64,000 nucleotides of DNA from Chersky-840 sp963764205 (GTDB lineage Bacteria; Actinomycetota; Acidimicrobiia; Acidimicrobiales; UBA8190). A program made the translations under genes and the position numbers. Position 1 is the stretch's first letter; each line of letters begins with the position of its first letter. Shown here one piece after another: positions 9,595-17,643 of the stretch. The notes under the pieces are model-generated. The model saw nothing but the letters and a program-made list of their open reading frames with translations. It made no database searches and had not been told where the DNA came from. Location: NCBI GenBank assembly GCA_963764205.1, contig CAVXRN010000002.1, positions 868,001 through 932,000 of the forward strand. Direction: 5' to 3'.

Positions 9595-10074
9595 TCAGCC
9601 GCCGATGACGACGACGGGAGGATCGCTCATGCCGTGCTGCTCCGCGCACGCGGCCCGGTAGAACGGCAAGATGGCGTGGGCGTCGATCACGAGCTCCACG
9701 TTGCCGTCGGCCCCCAAGTTGAGGTTGGCGCCGTGGATGGCGAACCACACGTCGGTGACCCCGTCGTTGGTGGCAGGGACGTGCAGCGTGTGGACCGATC
9801 CCGCCGGCTCGTACAGATACGACCCGGCTGTGTTCACCACCTCGGGGTACTCCTGGTAGAACCACGAGCCCGTCTGCGTGAAGGCCAGCACGTGGCCCGT
9901 GTGCTTGTGGGTCTGGATCGTCGTGTCGGGCGGGAAGTGGTTCCGCACGATCCAGACCCCGTTGGCCAGGTCGACCTGCAGGAGCTGCAGGGTCCCCCCG
10001 TCCCCGATGTCGACGAACGGGAGCTCCTTCTCCCCCCGGTGAATCGCGGTCGGTGGAAGATCGGTCATCGTCAT
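9595..10074 (-). CDS. Cupin dioxygenase, 2,4'-dihydroxyacetophenone dioxygenase-like
   Basis: This 159-residue single-domain cupin has metal-binding residues in THKHTGHVLAFTQTGSW and PAGSVHTLHVP. The order of motifs and length match the 2,4'-dihydroxyacetophenone dioxygenase family (iron-dependent C-C cleavage of aryl ketones), although related cupins have other substrates. I chose ATG 10074 because GAGGGGTG precedes it by about 7 nt. An in-frame upstream extension to 10164 is Ser/Thr-rich and not family-like. It is the first gene of a three-gene operon. Confidence 0.75.
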   Translation of the reverse strand: MTMTDLPPTAIHRGEKELPFVDIGDGGTLQLLQVDLANGVWIVRNHFPPDTTIQTHKHTGHVLAFTQTGSWFYQEYPEVVNTAGSYLYEPAGSVHTLHVPATNDGVTDVWFAIHGANLNLGADGNVELVIDAHAILPFYRAACAEQHGMSDPPVVVIGG

Positions 10075-10401
10075 GAGACACCCCTCACTGGTCGCATCTG
10101 TCGCATCGGTCGAACGCTCACTGGGCCCACGGCCATTGAACCGCGCCAGCTCCGGGGCGTCCACCTCCCTCGGCCGCGCCTCCGACTCGGGCCCATCCGC
10201 GATCGCACGAGCACGTCGGGCGGCGCGCGCGATCCCGACAAGCCCGTGACCAGGGACGGAACCCAGCGTTCGTCAGTTTTGACGATGCAGAGAGCGACGG
10301 CACGTGCGTAATGTCGCTCGGAGGGGGAGCGGAGTTGGACGGCGGCCTCGCCACGGCGCGAGGGCGGCACGCTCCGAGTGCACGGACAACGGGGGGGTCA
10401 C
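10075..10401. promoter_or_regulatory. Divergent intergenic region between the cupin operon and cysH
   Basis: These 327 bp hold no convincing gene. They should carry promoters for both directions. A palindrome TCGTCA-GTTT-TGACGA lies at 10270-10285 and could bind a regulator of either gene. A run of seven G (10391-10397) lies just before the proposed cysH start and could act as a ribosome site. Confidence 0.5.
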
Positions 10402-11107
10402 GTGGTCGCACCGGTGCAGCGGGTCAGCTCGCGATTGTCGATGGTGGGCGACGAGAGCCCCTCGACCGAGTACGAGCGTCTCGCCACCCGGTTCGAGTCG
10501 GCCGACGCCGAAGAGGTCGTGGCCTGGGCGGTGCAGCGCTTCGGCCGGCAGCTCTCGCTCGTGTGCTCGTTCCAGAACTGCGTCCTGATCGACCTGGTCA
10601 CGCGCGTCGACCCGAAGGTTGAGGTCATCTTCCTCGACACCGGCGCCCACTTCCCCGAGACCCTGGCGTACGTGGAGCGGGTCGAGACCCAGTACCAGCT
10701 CAAGCTTCGGATCGTCACGCCCGACTCCGACGCCGATGCGTGGCCCTGCGGTTCGGAGCGCTGTTGTGAGCTGCGCAAGACCGTGCCCCTGACGCGCGCC
10801 CTCGAAGGGCAAGCCGCGTGGATGAGTGGCCTCAAGCGGACCGACAGACGCGCTGCGGGCCGCCACTCCCGTGGTGGACTGGGACGAGGCGAGGGGCCTG
10901 GTGAAGATCAACCCCATCGCCAACTGGACCCATGACGACGTGTCGCACTACGAAGCCGACCGCAAGCTCCCGATCCACCCGCTGTTCCGCAAGGGCTACC
11001 TCTCCATCGGCTGCAGCCCGACGACCCGACCCGTGTCCATGCTCGAGGACCGGCGCGCCGGGCGGTGGCCCGGCACCGAGAAGTCCGAGTGCGGCCTGCA
11101 CCTCTGA
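10402..11107 (+). CDS. cysH: APS/PAPS reductase (one frameshift)
   Basis: This assimilatory (phospho)adenylyl-sulfate reductase makes sulfite from activated sulfate. The N-terminal frame shows LSLVCSFQNCVLIDLV, VEVIFLDTGAHFPETL and SERCCELRKTVPL. A single-base shift at about 10840-10848 moves to the frame with ATPVVDWDEARGLVKINPIANWT, PLFRKGYLSIGC and the catalytic tail ECGLHL. The Cys pair CC and the Cys of IGC are cluster ligands in [4Fe-4S] enzymes, but the expected fourth Cys (GCxPC) is replaced: the sequence reads GCSPTTRPV. GTG 10402 is preceded by a G-run; ATG 10441 is an alternative. No other sulfate genes follow. Confidence 0.8.
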
Positions 11108-11316
11108 CCACGTCGTCGCGGCGGGCGTGGGGGAGTGGGTCGGCGGGGGTCTGAGGTCCCGATCCTCAGAGAACACACAGCGCCACGACACCGTGCGTCA
11201 AGGTTCGAGGCCCAGGATGCAGAAGTACAGCCCCCCCTCGTGAGCGACCGTGGCCGCAGGCCCCCGCCCCTCGGCCACGGTCGCATCACTGGGCTGCATC
11301 GTCATCGAGTCACGCG

Positions 11317-11356
11317 GCACCGTCACCCGGCTCCACCGTCACCCAGTCACACCGTG
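11317..11356. repeat. Short degenerate repeats at the 3' end of the GGDEF gene
   Basis: Units resembling caccgtcaccc recur at about 11319, 11334 and (degenerate) 11346. The last copy contains the TCA that is the stop codon of the minus-strand GGDEF gene. Confidence 0.6.
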
Positions 11357-13272
11357 GCGCTGCGCTGCTCCTCGTCGAGGATCTCGAAGCGGGCCCGACC
11401 GGCCTCCTTGGCGCGGTACATGCCGGCGTCCGCGTCGCGCAGCACCGCATCGGCCCGGGAACCGGGGCCCGGGAGCACGATGCCGATGCTCCCGGTCACG
11501 ACGACCTCGCGGCCCCCGATCACGATGGGCTCGGACAGGGTGTCGAGAATTCGCTTGCCCACCGCGGCTGCTCGGTCCGCCCCGCGGACGTCGTGGAAGA
11601 TGAACGTGAACTCGTCGCCGCCGAGTCGGGCGACGGTCTCCCCGGCCCGGACGACGTCGAGGAAGCGCGCCGCGACTGCTTGGAGGAGCTCGTCGCCGGC
11701 CTGATGTCCCATGCCGTCGTTCACGACCTTGAACCCGTCGAGGTCGAGGAACATCACCGCCAGGTCACTGCCCGAGCGCGCCGCATGGGCGAGCTCGACG
11801 CTCAGACGGTCCAGGAACAGCGCCCGGTTGGGGAGGCCGGTGAGAGAGTCGTGCATGGCCTGGAAGGCGAGCGCCTCGGTGGCGGCCACCTCCTCGGTCA
11901 CGTCCTGCACGGTGACCACGAAGCTCGACGGCTCATCGGTCCCGACGATCACCGGTGCCGCCAGGACCCGCACGTTGCGCACCTCGCCCGAGGGCCGCAG
12001 GAGGCGGATGCTCACCCCCACGTCCTCCTTGGCGTTCCACGCCGACCGAGACAGGGCGAGGACCGCGGCCCGATCGTCGGGGTGGACGGAGTCGAGCCAG
12101 TTGCCTTCGCGCAGGTTCTCATCGCCCACACCCGCGATCTCCTGCAACCTGCGGTTGAAGTACTGGGCCGTCCCCCCCTGGCTCAGCTCGAGGATGCCGA
12201 CCGGGGACGACGACGCCATCGACTGGAACCGCTGCTCGCTCTGCATGAACGACCTCCGGGCCCGCAGTCGACCCCGCCCCAGTTCCCACACCAAGCCGGC
12301 CAGGGCCAGGTTGAGCAGCATCGACGTCACGAACACCACAGCGGGGCCCACGAGCGGGTTCGCCCCGCTCGGACCGTCCGCCTGCGGACGGACGAGCAGC
12401 GTCCAGGTGCCTCCGTCCACGAGATGCTCGGTCACGGCGCCCTCGGCGCCGGATGTGAGCCCGGCCGGCGACGAGGCGATCAGATGCTTCGGGGACGCCT
12501 CGGGGCCGGAGAAGAGCTGGACGCCCTGGCGCGATCGATCGGGGCCGAGTGCCACCCGCAGCATCTGGCTGCCGTTCACCAGGGTCGCCACCCACCCCAC
12601 CCGTTGCGCCTGGCGTTGGGCGACCGTCGTCGGATCGCCGCTGAACACCGCCTCGACCAAGAGGAAGTTCCCGACGTAAGCCGGGCCGGGGACGAGGTCG
12701 GACTCGGGCACGGCCTGCTCGGTGCCGGTGTCGGTCGCGGCCTGCAACACCGGCAGCAACGTCTTGAACGAACACATGTCCGGACCGACGAGTGGGACCG
12801 ACGAGACCAGGTTGCTCTCGTCGAACTGGTTCACCAGGCAATAGTCGGCACGACGCCCCGGAGGCGACACGGCGTAGAGCGGGTAGCCGTCGGCACGCCA
12901 CGACGCCACGAACGCCGGGAGCTCCGCGGCCGGGACCCACGAGATCAATCCGAGGCCGTAGATCCCCTTGTACCGGTTGTACAGGTCGAGGGACTTGACG
13001 TACTCGTGGAATTCGGCCCGGTCGATCAGTCCGTTCTGGGTGAACAGGGCGGCGGCGCTGGCGATCTGGTCGTTGTACCCGTCCAGGGTCTGGCGGGTGG
13101 AGACGGCGATCTGCTCGGCACTCGCCTGGAGCTCGACCTGGTTGTGGTTCTTGTTGGAGCCGTACCAACTCCAGGTCCCGAACGCCACGCCGACGGACCC
13201 CACCGTCACGATTCCAACGGCGGCCACCTGCCACATCTTGACCCGACTCCGCCGTTTCGTCATGGGCATCAC
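11347..13272 (-). CDS. Membrane sensor diguanylate cyclase (extracellular sensor, PAS, GGDEF)
   Basis: This protein of about 641 residues has a first membrane helix at about 13-33, an extracytoplasmic CHASE-like sensor at about 40-300 (YNRYKGIYGLGLISWVPA), a second helix at about 305-327, a PAS domain at about 345-465 and a GGDEF domain at about 475-635. The GGDEF active site RLGGDEF is intact, as are HDSLTGLPNRALFLDRL and FLDLDGFKVVND, so it should make c-di-GMP. The usual inhibitory RxxD site before the GGDEF motif reads RAGE, so product inhibition may be absent. Start is GTG 13272 or ATG 13269 after GAGGG. Confidence 0.9.
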   Translation of the reverse strand: MMPMTKRRSRVKMWQVAAVGIVTVGSVGVAFGTWSWYGSNKNHNQVELQASAEQIAVSTRQTLDGYNDQIASAAALFTQNGLIDRAEFHEYVKSLDLYNRYKGIYGLGLISWVPAAELPAFVASWRADGYPLYAVSPPGRRADYCLVNQFDESNLVSSVPLVGPDMCSFKTLLPVLQAATDTGTEQAVPESDLVPGPAYVGNFLLVEAVFSGDPTTVAQRQAQRVGWVATLVNGSQMLRVALGPDRSRQGVQLFSGPEASPKHLIASSPAGLTSGAEGAVTEHLVDGGTWTLLVRPQADGPSGANPLVGPAVVFVTSMLLNLALAGLVWELGRGRLRARRSFMQSEQRFQSMASSSPVGILELSQGGTAQYFNRRLQEIAGVGDENLREGNWLDSVHPDDRAAVLALSRSAWNAKEDVGVSIRLLRPSGEVRNVRVLAAPVIVGTDEPSSFVVTVQDVTEEVAATEALAFQAMHDSLTGLPNRALFLDRLSVELAHAARSGSDLAVMFLDLDGFKVVNDGMGHQAGDELLQAVAARFLDVVRAGETVARLGGDEFTFIFHDVRGADRAAAVGKRILDTLSEPIVIGGREVVVTGSIGIVLPGPGSRADAVLRDADAGMYRAKEAGRARFEILDEEQRSATV

Positions 13273-13416
13273 TGTGCGCCCTCACTACGCCGCGGCGACC
13301 CGCGACCGTCCGAGCCGCGTCGCGCACGGCGGCTCCTCCCTACCGATATCGACCTGCCGACGGCACCCGCGGCAGGGACTTAGGTCCCAAAGAATTCGAA
13401 ACCAGCAACGGCGCTG

Positions 13417-13422
13417 TAGCGT
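13417..13422 (+). promoter_or_regulatory. -10 box TAGCGT, leaderless start
   Basis: TAGCGT lies 8 nt before ATG 13431 with no ribosome site between, so transcription likely begins at or beside the start codon. TTCGAA at 13395-13400 is a possible -35. Confidence 0.55.
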
Positions 13423-13430
13423 CCCCCGCC

Positions 13431-13949
13431 ATGGCCATCTACGCACTGGGCGACGCCGTACCGAGGGTCGACCCACACGCCTACGTCCATCCCCACGCGT
13501 CGGTCATCGGTGACGTCACCCTGGGCCCCGACGCGACGGTGTGGCCCGGCGCAGTGCTGCGGGGCGACTACGGCGCCATCGTCGTGGGGGAGCGGTCTTC
13601 GATCCAGGACGGCACCGTGATCCACGCCGGCCCAGGGTTCCCCACCACGGTGGGCAACGGCTGTGTCGTCGGGCACCTCGTGCACCTCGAAGGGTGCATC
13701 CTCGAAGACGACTGCCTGGTGGGCTCGGGGTCTGTCGTGCTCCACTACGCCCGCATCAGCTCCGGGGCCATCGTGGGAGCCGGGGCGGTCGTCCCCGGGC
13801 GGATGCACGTCCCCTCCGGAGCCCTCGCCCTCGGCGTGCCGGCCGTCGTCACCCTTGGTGCCGCCCGACCCGACGCCATCTCGATCGCAGCCGCCGAATA
13901 CGTGAAGAACGGTCGCCGCTACCGGGCTGAGCTGCGACAAATCGATTGA
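13431..13949 (+). CDS. Gamma-class carbonic anhydrase-like hexapeptide-repeat protein
   Basis: This 172-residue left-handed beta-helix protein shows hexapeptide repeats (VIGDVTLGPDATVWPGAVLRGDYGAIVVG). Metal-binding histidines sit in TVIHAGPG and GHLVHLEGCI, as in the gamma-carbonic anhydrase/YrdA/PaaY family. These bind a metal and may hydrate CO2, though many members have no proven activity. ATG 13431 is likely leaderless. A weak hairpin (CTCAA...TTGAG, 13960-13976) follows the stop. Confidence 0.88.
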   Translation: MAIYALGDAVPRVDPHAYVHPHASVIGDVTLGPDATVWPGAVLRGDYGAIVVGERSSIQDGTVIHAGPGFPTTVGNGCVVGHLVHLEGCILEDDCLVGSGSVVLHYARISSGAIVGAGAVVPGRMHVPSGALALGVPAVVTLGAARPDAISIAAAEYVKNGRRYRAELRQID

Positions 13950-14179
13950 AACCCTCACCCTCAAGCTCTAGTTGAGAGTGGGATACGGCCCGATACGACC
14001 CGAGAGAAGGGGCACGCACGACAGGCACTTCCGTACCGCAGGGACCAAGGCACCGCCGAGGTCGGTCGGTCGGTCGAGCCACCCGTCCGCGGTGCCACAG
14101 GATGCCGAAAAGGTCGATTTCTCCTGTGATTTTCGGTGTGGCACGCGGGGCTGGTCCACCATCGGTGACAGTTCCGTAA

Positions 14180-14206
14180 CTACCCTGTTGTGACACGACG
14201 GGGTAG
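14180..14206. promoter_or_regulatory. Inverted repeat upstream of the MerR-like gene
   Basis: CTACCC at 14180-14185 and GGGTAG at 14201-14206 form an inverted repeat with a 15-bp spacer. It lies about 36 bp before the proposed start. Long-spacer inverted repeats are typical of MerR operators, so autoregulation is plausible. A separate 7-bp inverted repeat (CCGAAAA/TTTTCGG, 14105-14136) lies in the same intergenic region. Confidence 0.4.
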
Positions 14207-14241
14207 GATGAAGCTGCACCTGAGGTGGAGGAGGAACCCCG

Positions 14242-14794
14242 ATGGTCCGAAGTCTGTCGAATGCCGCGCAACTGCCGGGCATGTCGGAACCCGAACCTGT
14301 TGTCAGAAACAGAAGGATTCCGTGGTCCGCAGGTTTGCACGCTCATCGGCATCACGTATCGCCAGCTCGACTACTGGGCCCGCACCGGACTGTTGCGACC
14401 GTCGATCGCCGACGCGCGGGGCAGCGGAACGCAACGGCTGTACTCCTACATCGACGTGGTCGAGCTCAAGGTCATCAAGCAGCTCCTCGACGCGGGCATC
14501 TCGCTCCAACGCGCACGGCGTGCCGTCGAGTGTCTGCGCGACGGACTCGGCGGAGACCTGGCGTCGTCCAATCTCGTCCTGGTGGGTACCGACTCGGTCC
14601 TGGCCCACACCGACGGTGAAGTCGTCGACCTTCTCAAAGGCGGCCAGGGTGTGTTGAACATCGTCCCGCTCTCGGGTGTGCTCCAGGAGCTCGACGCGGC
14701 GATCCTGCAGATCGAACCGAGCGCACACCGGGCGCGAGCATCCGCAGCGCCACCGCCGACGCGCTTTCCGTCGGTCGGGGAGGCTCGGGGCTGA
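14242..14794 (+). CDS. MerR-family transcription regulator (probable frameshift near start)
   Basis: The conserved frame encodes a MerR winged helix (FRGPQVCTLIGITYRQLDYWARTG, GSGTQRLYSYIDVVELKVIKQLLDAG) and a helix for dimerisation, then a variable tail without a recognisable effector domain. A strong ribosome site (ggaggaggaa) points to ATG 14242, but that codon is in another frame. A one-base indel between 14242 and about 14320 would join MSEPEPVV to SETEGFRG. Alternatively GTG 14225 is in frame but lacks a ribosome site. Two nt after its stop comes the small nuclease-like gene. Confidence 0.7.
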
Positions 14795-14796
14795 TC

Positions 14797-15165
14797 GTGG
14801 AAGCTCCCGATGCGGCCCGGACGTCGGCGAAGGTTGTCTTCGCCCACGATTCGGAGCGGCATTTCGCGGAGCTCCTCGACTTCTACGGCGTGCGGTGGGA
14901 GTACGAGCCGGTCGAGTTCGTCCTCGAATGGCACGCGGACGGGACACCGCGCGTGGCGTTCCGGCCCGACTTCTATCTGCCCGACCATCACAGCTTCATC
15001 GAGCTGACCACCCTGAGCCAGAAGCTCGTGACCCGCAAGAACGCGAAGGTCCGACGGCTGCGCGCGCTCCATCCCGGTGTCGAGGTGAAGCTTTTCTACC
15101 AGCGCGACTACCAGGCCCTGTTGGCCAAGTACGGCTTCACTCGACCGTCTTCGCCTGCCGCCTAA
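14797..15165 (+). CDS. Small protein with a PD-(D/E)XK-like nuclease signature
   Basis: This 122-residue protein reads ERHFAELLDFYGVRWEYEP, then FRPDFYLPDHHSFIELTTL and TRKNAKVRRLRAL. The order Glu, then PDFYLP with Asp, then IELT and a nearby Lys, resembles the restriction-endonuclease fold of small nucleases. The core would be E, D and E, with K displaced, so activity is uncertain. GTG 14797 follows the MerR stop by 2 nt, suggesting coupling. Ten bp later comes gcvT. No known function is assigned. Confidence 0.6.
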   Translation: MEAPDAARTSAKVVFAHDSERHFAELLDFYGVRWEYEPVEFVLEWHADGTPRVAFRPDFYLPDHHSFIELTTLSQKLVTRKNAKVRRLRALHPGVEVKLFYQRDYQALLAKYGFTRPSSPAA

Positions 15166-15174
15166 CCTGGCGGC

Positions 15175-16294
15175 GTGGCGCCCCCTGACTCGGCTCCGAC
15201 CCCGCTCCGAGCTGCGCCATTCGCCCCTGGAGGACGCCCACCGGGACCTCGGGGCCAAGCTCGTGCCCTTCGGTGGTTGGCTCATGCCCCTGGCGTACCC
15301 GAGTGGCACCCTGGCCGAGCACATGGCGTGCCGCACCGACGCGGTCGCGTTCGACGTGAGCCACCTCGGCACCGTGCGGGTCGAGGGTCGCGGGAGCACG
15401 GCGCTGTTGCAACGCGAGCTCAGCAACGACCTGCGCAAGGTGGCCCCGGGGCGGGCCCAGTACACCCACCTCCTCGACGAGGGTGACGGTTCGGTGGTGG
15501 ACGACATCATCGTGTGGTGGCTCGACGACGAGACCTTCGACGTCATGCCCAATGCATCGAACACCCGGCGGGTGCGCGACGCCATCGGAGGAGACGACAC
15601 CACCCCGACGCGCGCCGTCGTCGCGGTGCAGGGACCCGGCGCGCGCCGCCGGCTGGCGTCGGTGGCCCCCGAGGCCGCCGCGGTGGCGCGCTTCGCGGTC
15701 ACGCACTTTTCGTGGCGTGGCGCCGACGCGACCGCAGCCGGAACCGGCTACACGGGGGAGGACGGCGTCGAGTGCGCGCTCCCGGTCGAGGTGGCCCCGG
15801 CCTTCTGGCAGGCCGTGCTCGATGCCGGTGTGGCGCCCGCGGGGCTCGGCGCGCGCGACACCTTGCGCCTCGAAGCCGGGCTGCCGTTGCACGGGCACGA
15901 GCTCGGCCCGGGCATCACGCCCCTACAAGCCGGCCTGGGGTGGGTGGTGGGCTGGGACAAGGGCGAGTTCCGGGGACGCACCGCCCTGGAGCGTGAACGG
16001 GACGTGGGGCCGCGGCGAAGGCTCCGGGGCCTCGTGACCGAGAGCCGGCAACCACCGCGCGACGGGGCGTCGGTCCTGGGGGGCGACTCCTCCATCGGCA
16101 CGGTGACGAGTGGCAACTTCTCACCTGTGCTGGGCCGGGGGATCGCCATGGCGTTCCTCGATACCCTCCACCCCGTGACCGAGGGTGATGCGCTGGTGAT
16201 CGACGTCCGGGGTCGGCACCTGCCCGCCCACGTCGTGGCCCTGCCGTTCGTGCGGGCGGGCCAGGGGGGCGTCGCCCCGGGGGGACGGTCGTGA
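15175..16294 (+). CDS. gcvT: Glycine cleavage T protein (aminomethyltransferase), frameshift at start
   Basis: It transfers the aminomethyl carbon of glycine from the H-protein to tetrahydrofolate. The core frame shows LVPFGGWLMPLAY, FDVSHLGTVRVEG, GTGYTGEDGVECALP, DTLRLEAGLPLHGHEL and SGNFSPVLGRGIAMAF. The conserved N-terminus (RHSPLEDAHRDLGAK) lies upstream in the same frame but has no start codon. Removing one C from the C-run at 15181-15185 joins GTG 15175 to this frame, giving a normal family length of about 372 residues. An in-frame GTG at 15263 would delete the first strand and helix. Its stop overlaps gcvPA. Confidence 0.9.
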
Positions 16295-17643
16295 GCGGGT
16301 ACACGCCCCACACCGAGGCGGACGTGGCGTCGATGCTCGGGTTCCTCGGGCTCTCGTCGCTCGACGAGCTCTTCGCCGTCGTGCCCGCCGCGTTGCGCCT
16401 CGCCGGCGGTCTCGACCTTCCGCCCGGCGCGCCCGAGCCTGACGTGTTCGCCCACATGGAGGACCTGGCGGCGGCCAACCGACCATGTGGGCGCGACCTG
16501 GTGTGCTTCGCCGGCGCCGGCGCCTACGACCACGAGGTGCCCCCCGTCACCCGGGCGCTGGCATCTCGTTCGGAATTCGTGACGTCCTACACGCCCTACC
16601 AACCCGAGGTCGCCCAAGGGGTGCTCCAGGCGGTGTTCGAGTTCCAGACCCTCGTCGCCCGTCTCTCGGGCCTGCCGGTCTCCAACGCCTCGCTCTACGA
16701 CGGAGCCGCATCACTGGTCGAGGCTGTCAACCTGGCCGTGGGCGCGACGGGTCGCCAGGACGTGTGGGTCTCGCACGGTGTCAACCCGACGTGGCGCGCC
16801 GTCCTCGCCACGTTCGCGGCGGGCACGGGGCACCGCGTCCACGACGTCGCCCTGAGCGGCGGGTCGACGGACTGGGCGGCCACGGCCTTCGACGACCTCG
16901 AGGCACCCGCCGCCATCGTGGTCGCCTATCCCAACTACCTGGGGTGCCTCGAGGACCTGGCCGAGGCCAGGGCCCGGTGCGACCGCAACGGCGCGCTGCT
17001 CATCGTGGCGTTCGACCCCGTCTGCGCCGGGATCCTGCGCGCACCGGGCGACTGGGGCGCGGATGTGGTGGTGGGTGAGGGCCAGGCGCTGGGCATGCCC
17101 TTGAGCTTCGGCGGGCCGTACCTGGGGCTCTTCGCCTGCACGCTGGACCACGTCCGCCGGCTGCCCGGGCGCCTGGTGGGGGAGACCGTCGACGCCGAGG
17201 GACGGCGCGCCTACGTGACGACGCTGCGCGCCCGGGAACAGGACATCCGACGCGAGAAGGCCACGTCCAACGTCTGCACCAACCAGACGCTGATGGCGGT
17301 GACCGCGGCAATCCAGTTGGGGTGGTTGGGGACGTCGGGGATGGCCGAGGTGGCGCGGCGCAGCGCGCGCGCGGCGCGCTACTGCCGCGACAGCCTGCTC
17401 GCGGTCCCGGGCGTCGAGTCACTCACGACCGCGCCGGTGGTGCGCGAATTCGCGCTGCGGTTGCCGGTGGCGTCGGACATGGCGATCGAGAGACTGGCGG
17501 ACGAAGGGTTCCTGGCCGGCGTCGCCCTCGATCCCAGCTACACCGGCGGCACCGCCGACGGGCTCCTGGTGGCGCTGACCGAGCGTCGGACCCGGACCGA
17601 GATCGACGCCTTCGTCTCGGCCTTCGACAAGGCGGTGCGGTGA
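16291..17643 (+). CDS. gcvPA: Glycine dehydrogenase (decarboxylating) subunit 1
   Basis: This is the 450-residue N-terminal half of the two-subunit P protein that decarboxylates glycine with PLP. Family features include a GYTPHTEADVASML start, FVTSYTPYQPEVAQGVLQ, ASLYDGAASLVEAV, VGEGQALGMPLSFGGPYLG and EKATSNVCTNQTLMA. Start GTG 16291 overlaps the gcvT stop by 4 nt (GTGA), and its own stop shares a base with gcvPB, so the three genes are translationally coupled. Confidence 0.95.
   Translation: MSGYTPHTEADVASMLGFLGLSSLDELFAVVPAALRLAGGLDLPPGAPEPDVFAHMEDLAAANRPCGRDLVCFAGAGAYDHEVPPVTRALASRSEFVTSYTPYQPEVAQGVLQAVFEFQTLVARLSGLPVSNASLYDGAASLVEAVNLAVGATGRQDVWVSHGVNPTWRAVLATFAAGTGHRVHDVALSGGSTDWAATAFDDLEAPAAIVVAYPNYLGCLEDLAEARARCDRNGALLIVAFDPVCAGILRAPGDWGADVVVGEGQALGMPLSFGGPYLGLFACTLDHVRRLPGRLVGETVDAEGRRAYVTTLRAREQDIRREKATSNVCTNQTLMAVTAAIQLGWLGTSGMAEVARRSARAARYCRDSLLAVPGVESLTTAPVVREFALRLPVASDMAIERLADEGFLAGVALDPSYTGGTADGLLVALTERRTRTEIDAFVSAFDKAVR

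Noticed and set aside
7890..9608. A 572-codon plus-strand open frame
   Set aside because: It mirrors the YdcF-like and dehydrogenase genes and reads as low-complexity His/Arg/Gly sequence.
15263..16294. gcvT starting at GTG 15263
   Set aside because: This would remove the conserved N-terminal segment that is present in the same frame just upstream; a one-base error at 15181-15185 explains the missing start better.
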